DNA of 64,000 nt from Shewanella phaeophyticola. Its GTDB lineage: Bacteria; Pseudomonadota; Gammaproteobacteria; Enterobacterales; Shewanellaceae. Positions within the stretch are counted from its first letter, which is position 1; the number at the start of each line of letters is the position of its first letter. The stretch is taken from contig NZ_JAODOQ010000001.1 in the NCBI RefSeq assembly GCF_025398315.1, positions 4,154,001-4,218,000 on the forward strand, read 5' to 3'. The position numbers were made by a program, and so were the translations under genes. Below the pieces are notes generated by a model that saw nothing but the letters and a program-made list of their open reading frames with translations, was not told the DNA's origin and did no database searches. Positions 47,931 to 61,907 of this stretch are shown in pieces.

Positions 47931-49307
47931 TTGAAGCAGCCCACTCAGATTAGTTGGGATCAGTCGATGATCGAAAAATACAATTACAGCGGTCCCCGTT
48001 ATACTTCTTATCCGACCGCATTAGAATTCGATGACGCTTTTACTGAGCAAGATTTACTGACATCGATTAAAAATAGCAAAACCGACAAACTGTCGTTGTA
48101 TGTGCATATTCCTTTTTGTGCCAAGCTTTGTTACTACTGTGGCTGTAATAAAATTATTACCCGCCATGCCCACAAAGCAGACCAATATATAGAGTATTTA
48201 GCCGCTGAAATTATTAAGCGCGCACCGCTATTCAAAAATTACACCGTAACCCAAATGCATTGGGGCGGCGGCACACCCACCTTCTTAAGCCCAGAGCAAA
48301 TTCTTAAGTTAACGGCGTTGATTAAAGAACACTTTAATTTTGCTGAAGTGGGTGAATACTCAATTGAAGTCGATCCACGTGAGATTGAACTGAGTATGTT
48401 AGACACATTAAAAGAAGCCGGTTTTAACCGGGTATCTATTGGTGTGCAAGACTTTAATAAAGACGTTCAAGTTGCGGTGAATCGCGAACAAGACGAACAA
48501 TTTATTTTCGACTTAATTGCCAAAGCGAAAGCATTAGGGTTTGTATCGACTAACGTAGACCTTATTTACGGTCTACCGCTACAAACACCAGAAACTTTTG
48601 CTCAAACAATTGCACGCATTATTGAATTATCGCCAGATCGTTTATCGGTATTTAACTATGCGCATTTGCCATCTCGTTTTGCGGCGCAACGTAAAATTAA
48701 AGATGCCGATATGCCATCACCACAACAAAAACTTGATATGTTGCATCAAACCATCGAGTCTTTAACGGGTGCCGGTTATCAGTTTATTGGTATGAATTAC
48801 TTTGCTAAACCTAATGATGAATTAGCCAAGTTACAAAATGCCGGCAAACTACACCGCAACTTCCAAGGTTACACCACTCAGGAAGAATGTGACTTGTTAG
48901 GTTTAGGTGTTTCATCAATCAGCCAAATTGGCGATTGTTATGCACAAAACCAAAAAGACATTCGCCCTTACTATGAGTCCATTGATGCTAATGGTCATGC
49001 ACTTTGGAAAGGCTGCAGCTTAAATCGTGATGATGAAATCCGCCGCGCGGTAATTAAGCAAATCATTTGTCACTTTGACTTAGACATGGCCAAAATTGAT
49101 GCTGCGTTTGATATTCAATTTGAAGACTACTTTGCTGAAGACTTAAAGTTATTACAGACCTTTATTGACGATAAGCTTGTCGACATAACAGACCGCAAAC
49201 TTACTGTTAGCGCGACCGGTCGCCTACTTATCCGTAATATCTGTATGTGCTTTGATGTGTATTATCGTCAAAAAGCCCGCCAACAGCAGTTCTCACGGGT
49301 GATTTAA
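47931..49307 (+). CDS. hemN: Oxygen-independent coproporphyrinogen III dehydrogenase HemN
   Basis: HemN makes protoporphyrinogen IX without oxygen, using two SAM molecules. I use the TTG at 47931, preceded by GGAGG at seven bases, because it gives MKQPTQISWDQSMIEKYN, which aligns with E. coli HemN (Ser-Val-Gln-Gln-Ile-Asp-Trp...). The CxxxCxxC site is HIPFCAKLCYYCGCNKIITR (about residue 60-80), then MHWGGGTPTFLSPEQI, SIGVQDFNKDVQVAVNREQ and VDLIYGLPLQTPETF. The C-terminal domain ends RQKARQQQFSRVI. 458 residues, intact. A unique start codon and an upstream FNR-like site fit anaerobic use. Confidence 0.96.
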   Translation: MKQPTQISWDQSMIEKYNYSGPRYTSYPTALEFDDAFTEQDLLTSIKNSKTDKLSLYVHIPFCAKLCYYCGCNKIITRHAHKADQYIEYLAAEIIKRAPLFKNYTVTQMHWGGGTPTFLSPEQILKLTALIKEHFNFAEVGEYSIEVDPREIELSMLDTLKEAGFNRVSIGVQDFNKDVQVAVNREQDEQFIFDLIAKAKALGFVSTNVDLIYGLPLQTPETFAQTIARIIELSPDRLSVFNYAHLPSRFAAQRKIKDADMPSPQQKLDMLHQTIESLTGAGYQFIGMNYFAKPNDELAKLQNAGKLHRNFQGYTTQEECDLLGLGVSSISQIGDCYAQNQKDIRPYYESIDANGHALWKGCSLNRDDEIRRAVIKQIICHFDLDMAKIDAAFDIQFEDYFAEDLKLLQTFIDDKLVDITDRKLTVSATGRLLIRNICMCFDVYYRQKARQQQFSRVI

Positions 49308-49331
49308 CTCAGAGTTAAACATATATGACAT

Positions 49332-49360
49332 AAAAATAGCCAGCATTTGCTGGCTATTTT
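49332..49360 (+). terminator. Intrinsic terminator after hemN
   Basis: AAAATAGCCAGCA pairs with CTGGCTATTTT over TTTG, with a T-rich tail; 24 bases after the stop. Confidence 0.88.
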
Positions 49361-49404
49361 GTTATGTACTTTATAAGGTTTACCTCAAAATATTACAGCA
49401 TTTA

Positions 49405-49460
49405 CTAGGGTCTGTTGATCTTTCAAGGTTGTTTTTGCAGCAAAGATTAACAGACCCTAG
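49405..49460. repeat. 19-bp imperfect inverted repeat (possible miniature element)
   Basis: CTAGGGTCTGTTGATCTTT (49405-49423) is inverted as AAAGATTAACAGACCCTAG (49442-49460) with one G-T wobble, around an 18-base loop containing GTTTTTGC. It sits just before the convergent adenosine deaminase stop. The GGGTCTGTT end resembles insertion-sequence termini, so this may be a residual or miniature element, but no target duplication or second copy was seen. It also could act as an RNA hairpin at the end of either gene. Confidence 0.55.
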
Positions 49461-49463
49461 AGA

Positions 49464-50462
49464 CTATTTAGCTTTTCTTGCGTATAACGCTTTACGCTCA
49501 CTGTCTGACAAAAAGGTCATCTCAACGCCATTACGTTGCAAGGTTGCCAATTGGCTATCGCTAAAGCCCATTTCTGATTTAACCACACGATACTCGTGCG
49601 CGATGTCAATTGCGCTTACTCCTGGGTCATCAGTATTCAAACCAATTAACACGCCAGCGTCTAAAAATTTACGCAGAGGATGCACATCATAGTTTGCAAC
49701 AGTTGAGGTATGCAAATTACTGGTTGGACACGATTCAATACCAATACGATGCTTCGCGAGGTATTCCATTAATTTAGGATCATGGATGGCATTAACACCA
49801 TGACCAATACGAGTGGCACCTAAAACGTTAATGGCTTGCCACATGCTTTCTGCACCCGCAGCCTCGCCCGCATGTGCAGTGATTTGTAGTCCAGCATCAC
49901 GAACACGTTTAAAGTGTTCAGTAAATAAGTCGCCTGGGAAACCTAGCTCGTCACCCGCGAGATCCATTGCAACAATGCTGTCACGGTGCGCTAGAATGCC
50001 TTCTAGCTCTAAACGGCATTTTTCTTGGCCAAAAGAGCGCGACATAATACCAATAAGGTTAATTTGAACGTCGTACTCTTTAACACCTGCACGTACACCA
50101 TCAATAACCGCTTCAACCACACCTTCAATGGGTAAATTATGATTCATCGCCATATAGTAAGGACTAAAGCGCAGCTCTGCGTAATCTAACCCTTGTGCAG
50201 CGGCATCGGCTACGTTTTCGTAGGCAACACGCTTAACAGCATCTAAATCAGCCAATACAGCAACCATCCAATCTAGCTTCTTTAAAAAATCGACAAGGTT
50301 GTTTTCTTTACCCTGAATTTGCACAAAAGGGGCAAGTTCTTCTAACGAATTAGCGGGTAACTTAATGCCATGTTGATGGCCTAATTCCCAAATGGTTTTT
50401 ACGTTAACATTACCGTCTAAATGACGATGCAAATCAACCAGCGGAATGGTTGTATCGATCAT
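49464..50462 (-). CDS. add: Adenosine deaminase
   Basis: Adenosine deaminase converts adenosine to inosine in purine salvage. The 332-residue protein has the metal-binding PLVDLHRHLDGNVNVKTIWE (HxH near residue 12), LRFSPYYMAM (here LRFSPYYMAMNHN), ITAHAGEAAGAESM (His and Glu at the active site), TRIGHGVNAIHD and LNTDDPGVSAIDIAHEYRVV with the catalytic Asp pair. Length and order match E. coli Add. It is minus-strand, convergent with hemN. Confidence 0.95.
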   Translation of the reverse strand: MIDTTIPLVDLHRHLDGNVNVKTIWELGHQHGIKLPANSLEELAPFVQIQGKENNLVDFLKKLDWMVAVLADLDAVKRVAYENVADAAAQGLDYAELRFSPYYMAMNHNLPIEGVVEAVIDGVRAGVKEYDVQINLIGIMSRSFGQEKCRLELEGILAHRDSIVAMDLAGDELGFPGDLFTEHFKRVRDAGLQITAHAGEAAGAESMWQAINVLGATRIGHGVNAIHDPKLMEYLAKHRIGIESCPTSNLHTSTVANYDVHPLRKFLDAGVLIGLNTDDPGVSAIDIAHEYRVVKSEMGFSDSQLATLQRNGVEMTFLSDSERKALYARKAK

Positions 50463-50681
50463 AATTAACCCCTATAAACTTACCCTGCCATTGGTTTGAT
50501 TTTGTCGGTCAGAGAATAGTATTCAGTTTAACATGTATTTACATATTTTCTGATGGCGATTGTTTTTTTCTGATTTCAGTCACAACAAGTCTAAACAGTA
50601 TTTGCGATGTGTTTTTGGATTGAAATCGGGCATACTCTCAATAAACGAAGCCAACACTTTGCCAAATTAAAGGACTTTTTG

Positions 50682-52487
50682 ATGCGCTTGCTGCTGTTAC
50701 CTGCACTTTTTATATTCAGTATATCTGGCTGTCAATTCAACGCGACACCTCAACCCTCCATAGACGCTCCTGCGACACAAGCCAATACTGAACAAGAGTT
50801 ACAGACCTTAATCGATAAAAGCTGGGCGCTCACGTTAGCCGACTCTCCAGAGCTTGCCGCCAGTTTAGGTAACAAAGATGCCGCCAGTAAACTCACTGAC
50901 CTATCCCCAGAATCGTTAGCACAAAAAGATCTGCAAACAAAAACACTACTCACACAACTCGCTGCGCTAGACCGCAGTAAGTTATCTACAGCTAGTGTTA
51001 TCAACGCTGATATGCTCCAAGCTCAACTGCAAAATGATGTCGACCTTTATCATTATCATGATCATTACTTACCCATCACTGCAGAAAGTGGCTTTCATGC
51101 CTATATCGCCTCCATCGCAAAATCATCTTTTAACAATATTGACGATTACCAACAATATATTGCCAAGTTAGAAGGCATGCCACGTTATTTTGAGCAACAA
51201 ACATTTTGGCTTAAGCAAGGCCTTGCTAGCGGAATAACGCCTGCAAAAGTCACCTTAAAAGGCTTTGAAGACAGTATCAGTGCTTTTATTGTTGAACCAC
51301 AAAAAAGCGGCTATTTTACGCCATTCACTCACTACCCAGACCATTTCAGCGCTGCACAGAAAACCGCACTTACCCAGAAAGGTCTTGAGTTAGTCGCAAA
51401 TACTGTATTGCCACTTTACCAGCAGTTTTATGACTTCATGACCCAAGAGTATATTCCTAATGCACGCACTGAAATAGCAGCTTCAGCACTACCTAATGGC
51501 TCTGCGTTTTATCAAAATAGAGTGAATTATTACACCACTGTTAATATGAGTGCCGAGCAAGTTCATAAGTTAGGGCTTGAGGAAGTAGCAAGAATACGCG
51601 CCGAAATGGAAGCAATTATTCAACAAGTAAAATTTGACGGCAGTTTTGCGGACTTTTTACATTTTTTACGCACCGATCCACAGTTTTACCCAAAGTCGGC
51701 AGATGAGCTACTAAAGGAAGCCGCCTTTATCGCCAAAAAAGCCGACGCTATGCTGCCTAAATATTTTGGTCAATTACCTCGCACACCTTACGGCATTGCA
51801 CCAGTTCCTGCAGAAATAGCACCTAAATATACAACTGGACGTTACTCTGGCTCAAACCGCGATGATGAGCCTGGCTATTATTGGGTTAATACTTACGCGT
51901 TAGATAAACGCCCTTTGTATGAGCTCGAAGCACTTACATTACATGAAGCCGTACCAGGACATCATTTACAAATTTCATTAAACAAAGAGCTAGCAGATTT
52001 ACCCAACTTTAGACGCTATAGCTATATTTCAGCGTTTGGTGAAGGTTGGGGGCTATATTCAGAATACCTCGGACTTGAAGCTGGATTTTATCAAGATCCA
52101 TACAGTAACTTTGGCCGTTTAACTTACGAAATGTGGCGAGCTGCCCGCCTAGTAGTCGATACAGGCATGCATGCAAAAGGCTGGAGTCGTCAACAAGCAA
52201 TTGATTTTATGGCCAGCAATACTGCGTTATCAATGCATAATGTCACAACAGAAATTGACCGTTATATTTCATGGCCAGGACAAGCACTGTCTTACAAAAT
52301 AGGTGAGCTCACCATTAAACGCTTGCGTGCAAAAGCAGAGGCCGAATTAGGCGCTGATTTTAATCTCAGTGCTTTTCATGATGCGGTACTTGAAAATGGG
52401 TCAATTCCAATGTCAGTATTAGAACAAATGATTGATCAGTTTATCTTGCAGCAACAAGCCTTATTATCAACCAATGCCCAAAGTTAA
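50682..52487 (+). CDS. DUF885 family lipoprotein (putative metallopeptidase)
   Basis: The start is ATG 50682 (AAAGGA ten bases upstream); MRLLLLPALFIFSISGCQFN has a lipobox ISGC, so the mature protein is an envelope lipoprotein of about 585 residues. DUF885 is similar to M32-type peptidases. The metal motif LTLHEAVPGHHLQI lies near residue 424, and the fold region GEGWGLYSEYLGLEAGFYQD follows. The other end is DIRIRAEMEAIIQQVK-like helices. The protease activity is inferred from HExxxGH-like spacing; no substrate is known. The longer frame from 50607 would place 25 residues before the signal and is rejected. Confidence 0.88.
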   Translation: MRLLLLPALFIFSISGCQFNATPQPSIDAPATQANTEQELQTLIDKSWALTLADSPELAASLGNKDAASKLTDLSPESLAQKDLQTKTLLTQLAALDRSKLSTASVINADMLQAQLQNDVDLYHYHDHYLPITAESGFHAYIASIAKSSFNNIDDYQQYIAKLEGMPRYFEQQTFWLKQGLASGITPAKVTLKGFEDSISAFIVEPQKSGYFTPFTHYPDHFSAAQKTALTQKGLELVANTVLPLYQQFYDFMTQEYIPNARTEIAASALPNGSAFYQNRVNYYTTVNMSAEQVHKLGLEEVARIRAEMEAIIQQVKFDGSFADFLHFLRTDPQFYPKSADELLKEAAFIAKKADAMLPKYFGQLPRTPYGIAPVPAEIAPKYTTGRYSGSNRDDEPGYYWVNTYALDKRPLYELEALTLHEAVPGHHLQISLNKELADLPNFRRYSYISAFGEGWGLYSEYLGLEAGFYQDPYSNFGRLTYEMWRAARLVVDTGMHAKGWSRQQAIDFMASNTALSMHNVTTEIDRYISWPGQALSYKIGELTIKRLRAKAEAELGADFNLSAFHDAVLENGSIPMSVLEQMIDQFILQQQALLSTNAQS

Positions 52488-52545
52488 CGGCCATTGATAT
52501 AACCCGATAAACACCTAAACATATTAACCAGCTGGCTTATACATA

Positions 52546-53520
52546 ATGCATTACATGAAATTTTCGTCTGAACTCAAGTTAGATACCAGCGCCCAGCGCG
52601 ATTTTTGGCTAGGAGTCAAACAAAGCCACTTTAATACACCAGACGGGATTAATATCGCTTATGCCCATATCCAACATCCAGATAGCCAAAAAGCAATAGT
52701 CATTAGCAATGGTCGTGTTGAGTCATATATAAAATATAAAGAGTTAATGTTTGATTTATTTCATCAGGGTTTTAGCATTTATGCATTAGATCATCGAGGT
52801 CAAGGGCTATCTGACCGGCTGACACATAACCCTCATATGGGATATGTGGATAGCTTTAGCGATTATACTCAAGACCTTAGCCAGTTTATCGATGAAATAG
52901 TCACGCCTTTTGAGCATACGGAACTATTTATGTTAGCTCATTCAATGGGAAGTACTATCGCAAGTCACTATATACACTTACACCCCACCACATTTACTGC
53001 CGCCGTATTCTCAGCCCCGATGTTTGGCATTAATCTGCCTTTTGCTGAGTCACTAGTACGCTGGTTAGCCGCTAAATTTGATAACAGTCAGATGGTTAAT
53101 GGTAAAGTAAACAGTCGCTTTGTATTAGGCGGTGGTGCTTATCAAGCGGTTAATTTTAACCGAAATCAACTCACTCATAGCCCACAGCGCTACCAGTATT
53201 ATCGAAATTTATTTAATTCCACACCAAAGGCTCAATTAGGATCACCGACTAATCATTGGTTACTTGAAGCCTTAGATGCAGCGATGCAAAGCATAGGTTA
53301 TGCCAAAGAGAGCCAAACTCCGATTTTGATTTTACAGGCAGAAAAAGACAGCGTCGTTTGCAATGAAGCACAAAATCGTTCCCTCAGTAACAAGTGCCAC
53401 AAAGTGGTTATTGAAGGAGCTTTTCATGAGGTCTTTATTGAAACGGATATAATGCGCAATATCGCCTTATCGTATTCAATGGACTTTATGGCGCAACACT
53501 CAACGATAGCTGCGTCTTAA
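52546..53520 (+). CDS. pldB: Alpha/beta hydrolase, lysophospholipase L2 (PldB)-like
   Basis: The 324-residue protein has the PldB-like start FNTPDGINIAYAHIQHP, then YALDHRGQGLSDRLTHNPHM (residues about 81-100), the nucleophile elbow LAHSMGSTIASHYI (Ser near residue 128) and, at the end, LQAEKDSVVCNEAQN (Asp) and GAFHEVFIETDIMRN (His). It probably hydrolyses lysophospholipids at the inner membrane; it has no signal peptide. Its 3' end overlaps the convergent GGDEF-EAL gene by 35 bases. Confidence 0.85.
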   Translation: MHYMKFSSELKLDTSAQRDFWLGVKQSHFNTPDGINIAYAHIQHPDSQKAIVISNGRVESYIKYKELMFDLFHQGFSIYALDHRGQGLSDRLTHNPHMGYVDSFSDYTQDLSQFIDEIVTPFEHTELFMLAHSMGSTIASHYIHLHPTTFTAAVFSAPMFGINLPFAESLVRWLAAKFDNSQMVNGKVNSRFVLGGGAYQAVNFNRNQLTHSPQRYQYYRNLFNSTPKAQLGSPTNHWLLEALDAAMQSIGYAKESQTPILILQAEKDSVVCNEAQNRSLSNKCHKVVIEGAFHEVFIETDIMRNIALSYSMDFMAQHSTIAAS

Positions 53521-56056
53521 TCAACTGTGTAATGTCGTCTTTATCAAGTGGACGGCTAATAATGTAACCTTGAAATCCCGTACATTTTGCGTGAGTTAAT
53601 AAGTTGAGTTGTTTTTTGTTTTCGATTTGCTTAGCGACGACGGGTAAATTCAACTTATTCGCAAACTCAACTATGGCGTTAACAATGTTAAATATTTCAG
53701 GGTTATATTCTATTTCTTCAAGATACACAGCCGCCAACTTAACCTGTGAAAATGAAATCCCTTGTAATTGATGCACACCACAAGAACCACCACCAAAATC
53801 GTCCATCGCGATATTAATACCATAAGCTTGTAGTTCTATAATCTTATTTCTTGCGTCATCAGCATTAACCTTAAAAATGTCTTCTGCTATTTCAAATTGC
53901 AGTAATTTAGGTGATACATAGGTCGCTGATATTCTGCTCATTACCACGTGAGCAAAATGATCCTGATGAAAATGCCTTGAAGAAATATTAAGTGACATCA
54001 CAGGCACAGTTGAATTCATTTGCTGTAAAGAATTGATTAACAACAATACTTGGTCGAGTGCCCAGAGCTCAATTTCAAAAATATAATCAGTTACTTCAGC
54101 TGCGGCAATAAATTTGCGCGGACTAATATAACCAAATTGTGGGTGATACCAGCGCATCAATACTTCGACACTATTCAATTGCCCTGTATGATCAACAACG
54201 GGCTGATACACCAAAGACATTTGTTTATTATGGATGGCAAGCTTAAGCTCACTTTGCAGTTTTATTGGCTGTACATGTTGTTGGTCTAATTCTGGCTGAT
54301 AGATAGCACAACCATTAGAACGACTATCCTTAGCTTGATCTAAAGCACTATCCGCTCGAGCCAATAATACTTGTGGTTCTAACGATTCAATTCCATCAAA
54401 AACAACTAACCCCACCCTGGCTGTTATTGATAAGTTTTGTTCGGAAATAGTGAACCCACGACCAATGAGCTGCCTAACTTCACTAGCTAAAGCCAATGCA
54501 CGCTTATTTGCTTGATCAATATCATGACCGAAGTTTTTAGCCAAAATAACAAATTCATCTGCGCCAAGGCGAGCCACAGTTCCCGCACTTGAAAAACTCC
54601 CAGATAATCGGGCAGCAATTTGCATCAATAAACGGTCACCTAACTGTCGGCCAAGAGCATCATTGATCAGCTTAAAGTTATCTAAATTAATCATAAGGAG
54701 CGCAGAGAACTGGCCAGTCTTACGGCTAAGCACTTGCAAATCATAAAGTTGATCAGCAAGAACTTCTCGATTGATTAAATCTGTTAAGCCATTGTGATTA
54801 GGTTTATCCACCGAAATTCGCTGACTTTTAACGTCACCAGAAACATCAGTAATGGTACCAATAATCCGTAAAGGCCTACCTAACTCATCCCACTCAACAA
54901 TTTTCCCTCGATCAAGCACCCAAATATAACGGCCGTCTTTGTGTCGTAAGCGATGCACACTCTCATATTCATCATGTTGATTATTGATGTAATTCTGTAA
55001 GGTATTTAATACCTGAGGCTTATCTTCACGATGTAAACGAGATTCCCAAACAGAATAATCATTATCTAGTTCATATGGTTGATAGCCTAATATTTCTTTC
55101 CAACGATCAGAAACAAACACATCACCAGTAGCAATCGCCCAATCCCAAATTCCATTTCGCGCGCCCTCGACAGCAAACAGCCAACGCTGCTCTGCATCAT
55201 TAAGTCGCTTTTGGCTGCGATATAAACGACCTTTCACTAAATTTAAATAATCCCGTAAAGTAGACATTTCACGCGTTACGCAAATAATATTGGTATTGAA
55301 GTCGGGCTTATCGATGTTTTTAGCGGCATGACTTAATTGGGATAATGGGCGAATAAAAGCATAATGTAAGAGAATACAAAACAACGTCAGTACAATTGCA
55401 CCTAAGCCCCATATTTCAATAAAACGCTTGAGTAAGCTCTCTGTAGCTTCAGACAATAGATTAGCGATATCATATTCAAGGTAAATAAGTTCTACGGTAT
55501 TAGAATAACTAAAGCGTGAATTTGAATTGAGTGGATAATAAGCTTGAATCGATAAGCGTTCAAAATTAACAGTTACATTAGGTTTATTACTGCCAATAGC
55601 AGCACTATGCTTATCGGCTGAATAACCTTCAAGTACATTGATAGCATTACTTTCACGCCAAATAATATGGTTAGCAAATTTAATATCGCTAGCAGAATCT
55701 AAAATAACATAAGCCATCATATTCTGATCGGTCGATACTAAGGCAACCTCTTGCTCTATACGTTCAAAATCTTGAGTCATCACAGAAGATTCAATTACAT
55801 GACTCATACGGAAAAGATCTTTTTGAATTTGCTCTGATTGTCTTAACGCTAATTGATCATTTAATTCTGCATGCTCATAAAAATACTCCCCACTTACCAA
55901 ACCGAGGTAAAGGATAATAAAACACGCAGGAATAAGGAAAGACAAAGACAGTTTCGGCAACCGAGGCAAAATAAACCCACCCAATAAAATAGATAAATAT
56001 ATGCTAGCGGTAATCTTAGCAATATGTAAAGGAATAGTTATAGAACACAACCACAT
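53486..56056 (-). CDS. Membrane GGDEF-EAL protein with PAS domain, catalytic motifs degenerate
   Basis: The 856-residue protein has TM helices at about 15-60 and 215-240, a periplasmic sensor between them and a HAMP-like helix. A PAS domain follows (NGIWDWAIATGDVFVSDRWK, about 295-415, ending HRLRHKDGRYIWVLDRGKIV). The GGDEF domain has GADEF (near residue 498) where GGDEF is expected. The EAL domain has EVL (near 630), AMDDFGGGSCGVHQL (751), KLAAVYL for the usual K-x-D (773) and VVAKQIE for V-A-E-G-V-E (806). Key residues are missing, so it may be a c-di-GMP binding or regulatory protein and not an enzyme. The N-terminus is uncertain; a TTG start further in is possible. Confidence 0.88.
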   Translation of the reverse strand: MWLCSITIPLHIAKITASIYLSILLGGFILPRLPKLSLSFLIPACFIILYLGLVSGEYFYEHAELNDQLALRQSEQIQKDLFRMSHVIESSVMTQDFERIEQEVALVSTDQNMMAYVILDSASDIKFANHIIWRESNAINVLEGYSADKHSAAIGSNKPNVTVNFERLSIQAYYPLNSNSRFSYSNTVELIYLEYDIANLLSEATESLLKRFIEIWGLGAIVLTLFCILLHYAFIRPLSQLSHAAKNIDKPDFNTNIICVTREMSTLRDYLNLVKGRLYRSQKRLNDAEQRWLFAVEGARNGIWDWAIATGDVFVSDRWKEILGYQPYELDNDYSVWESRLHREDKPQVLNTLQNYINNQHDEYESVHRLRHKDGRYIWVLDRGKIVEWDELGRPLRIIGTITDVSGDVKSQRISVDKPNHNGLTDLINREVLADQLYDLQVLSRKTGQFSALLMINLDNFKLINDALGRQLGDRLLMQIAARLSGSFSSAGTVARLGADEFVILAKNFGHDIDQANKRALALASEVRQLIGRGFTISEQNLSITARVGLVVFDGIESLEPQVLLARADSALDQAKDSRSNGCAIYQPELDQQHVQPIKLQSELKLAIHNKQMSLVYQPVVDHTGQLNSVEVLMRWYHPQFGYISPRKFIAAAEVTDYIFEIELWALDQVLLLINSLQQMNSTVPVMSLNISSRHFHQDHFAHVVMSRISATYVSPKLLQFEIAEDIFKVNADDARNKIIELQAYGINIAMDDFGGGSCGVHQLQGISFSQVKLAAVYLEEIEYNPEIFNIVNAIVEFANKLNLPVVAKQIENKKQLNLLTHAKCTGFQGYIISRPLDKDDITQLIKTQLSLSVAP

Positions 56057-56400
56057 AAACAGGATAATGACTGTTTAATCATGAAGGGCTTTACTCCACA
56101 TATTGTAGTGCATATACCAATAGAATTCAGTGTCTATTAACCACCAAACCTGAATGCATCAACAAATCATTGTGTTAGGGCTCGATCATCAAGCAATAAG
56201 CGCTAGAAGATAAAGAAAGCTCATTTCGCCATAACAATAGAATAACAATTAAAGCCAAGTCGAGTTAAAAATTGATATTGAATGCCTGATTTTTGTAGAG
56301 CTTCTATAGCTGCTTGAAATAACACAATTTTACTGATTGACAACACTGCTATTGATGCTCATTTCGACCAATAATAATTGATGCACAAAGCTCAAATTCC
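56057..56400. other. Intergenic region without recognisable features
   Basis: The 344 bases between the GGDEF-EAL gene and the rRNA operon tail are AT-rich. I see no open frame with a credible start, no tRNA, and no terminator apart from those described in the repeat region downstream. Confidence 0.6.
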
Positions 56401-56723
56401 AGACGTAAAAAAGCCCGTTGCGTTAGCAACGGGCTTATCACTCTCTTTTCAGAGAAATTCGGCGTCTGGAAATGACCTACTCTCACATGGGCATATCGAC
56501 CACACTGCTATCATGCCCATTCAACGCACAAACCTTAGACGTAAAAAAGCCCGTTGTGTTAGCAACGGGCTTATCACTCTCTTTTCAGAGAAATTAGGTG
56601 CCTGGAAATGACCTACTCTCACATGGGCATATCGACCACACTGCTATCTTGCTCATTTGACACACAAATCTTAGACGTAAAAAAGCCCGTTGCGTTAGCA
56701 ACGGGCTTTCGTACTTATTAAGC
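56401..56723 (-). repeat. 136-bp tandem repeat of terminator plus 5S 3'-end remnant at the rRNA operon tail
   Basis: AGACGTAAAAAAGCCCGTTG recurs at 56401, 56537 and 56673, a period of 136 bases. Each unit has the same terminator stem (AAGCCCGTTGC...GCAACGGGCTT); units 1 and 2 then carry about 28 bases identical to the 5S rRNA 3' end (TCTGGAAATGACCTACTCTC), followed by a diverged part (GCATATCGACCACACTGCTA). In unit 3 the terminator is followed by a full 5S gene. This looks like amplification of the 5S-terminator segment with decay of the extra 5S copies. Confidence 0.85.
56676..56709 (-). terminator. Intrinsic terminator of the rRNA operon, copy next to 5S (two more at 56411 and 56547)
   Basis: On the minus strand AAGCCCGTTGCTAACGCAAC continues into GGGCTTTTTTAC: an 11-bp stem with a four-base loop and a T-run. 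The same hairpin precedes each repeat unit, giving three terminators in series. Confidence 0.9.
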
Positions 56724-56841
56724 GTCTGGAAATGACCTACTCTCACATGGGGAGACCCCACACTACCATCGGCGATACTGTGTTTCACTTCTGAGTTCGG
56801 AATGGGATCAGGTGGGATTCACAGCTCTATGGTTTCCAGAC
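56724..56841 (-). rRNA. rrf: 5S ribosomal RNA
   Basis: The minus strand reads GTCTGGAAACCATAGAGCTG at the 5' end and TGAGAGTAGGTCATTTCCAG plus AC at the 3' end; the ends pair as in 5S helix I. The internal CCGAACTCAGAAGTGAAAC and GATGGTAGTGTGGGGTCTCC are standard. About 118 bases. Confidence 0.95.
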
Positions 56842-57052
56842 AAAAAATTGTACGGAACAAATTTTTAACGCACTTTAGTGCGGCTCGTTAGGGTCAAATA
56901 CATGGATGTATTTGATAAATTGCTCCTCTATCTAATGCTACATTGAGCATTAAATAATAATTCGGAAAGCTGATTGCTTTGAGTCTCTACACACCACTTA
57001 AGTGCTCTATTCTAATACTAAGTTCGTATCAGTAAAACCCATCTGGGTTGTA

Positions 57053-59949
<2,897 letters not shown>

Positions 59950-60363
59950 TACAACCCAAATGAGTTTCACTTACGTGAACTCTGGGTCATATCATGACCA
60001 GCTGGTTTTTACTTTGATAATTCATGCACTTTCGCACACGAAATCGCCTTAGTTTTTAGAATATTCAAGACACTTAAACAGTGTTTTGAGAACTCAAGTG
60101 TTAATGCTTTCGCATTAACGTTTTTCGCACTAACCTAATCACACAAACAACAACGAATCGTCATTTATGCGCCTTTTAGTTAGTACTATCAGCTTTCCAA
60201 ATTGTTAAAGAACAATGCTTACCGGCTCGCGGCGCATTTTCGCTCTACTTCCGAAGAAGTTAACAAGCAATCTGTGTGAACACTCAAGCACATGGATGTG
60301 CTGTGTGCAATAAACGCACGGATGCAGTTTATTGCCTACCAAGTATCGAGCTAGTCGTATAGG
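59950..60363 (-). other. 16S-23S spacer without tRNA genes
   Basis: The 414-base spacer has no tRNA: no T-loop motif (GTTCRANNC) or acceptor pair is found on the minus strand. It contains a boxA-like TGTTCTTTAACAAT at 60201-60215 (minus strand), an antitermination site typical of rRNA operons, and AT-rich hairpins such as CACTTAAACAGTG. A tRNA-less spacer is normal for some Shewanella rrn operons. Confidence 0.75.

Positions 60364-61907
<1,544 letters not shown>

Noticed and set aside
59950..60363. tRNA genes in the 16S-23S spacer
   Set aside because: No T-loop motif or acceptor-stem pairing was found on either strand.
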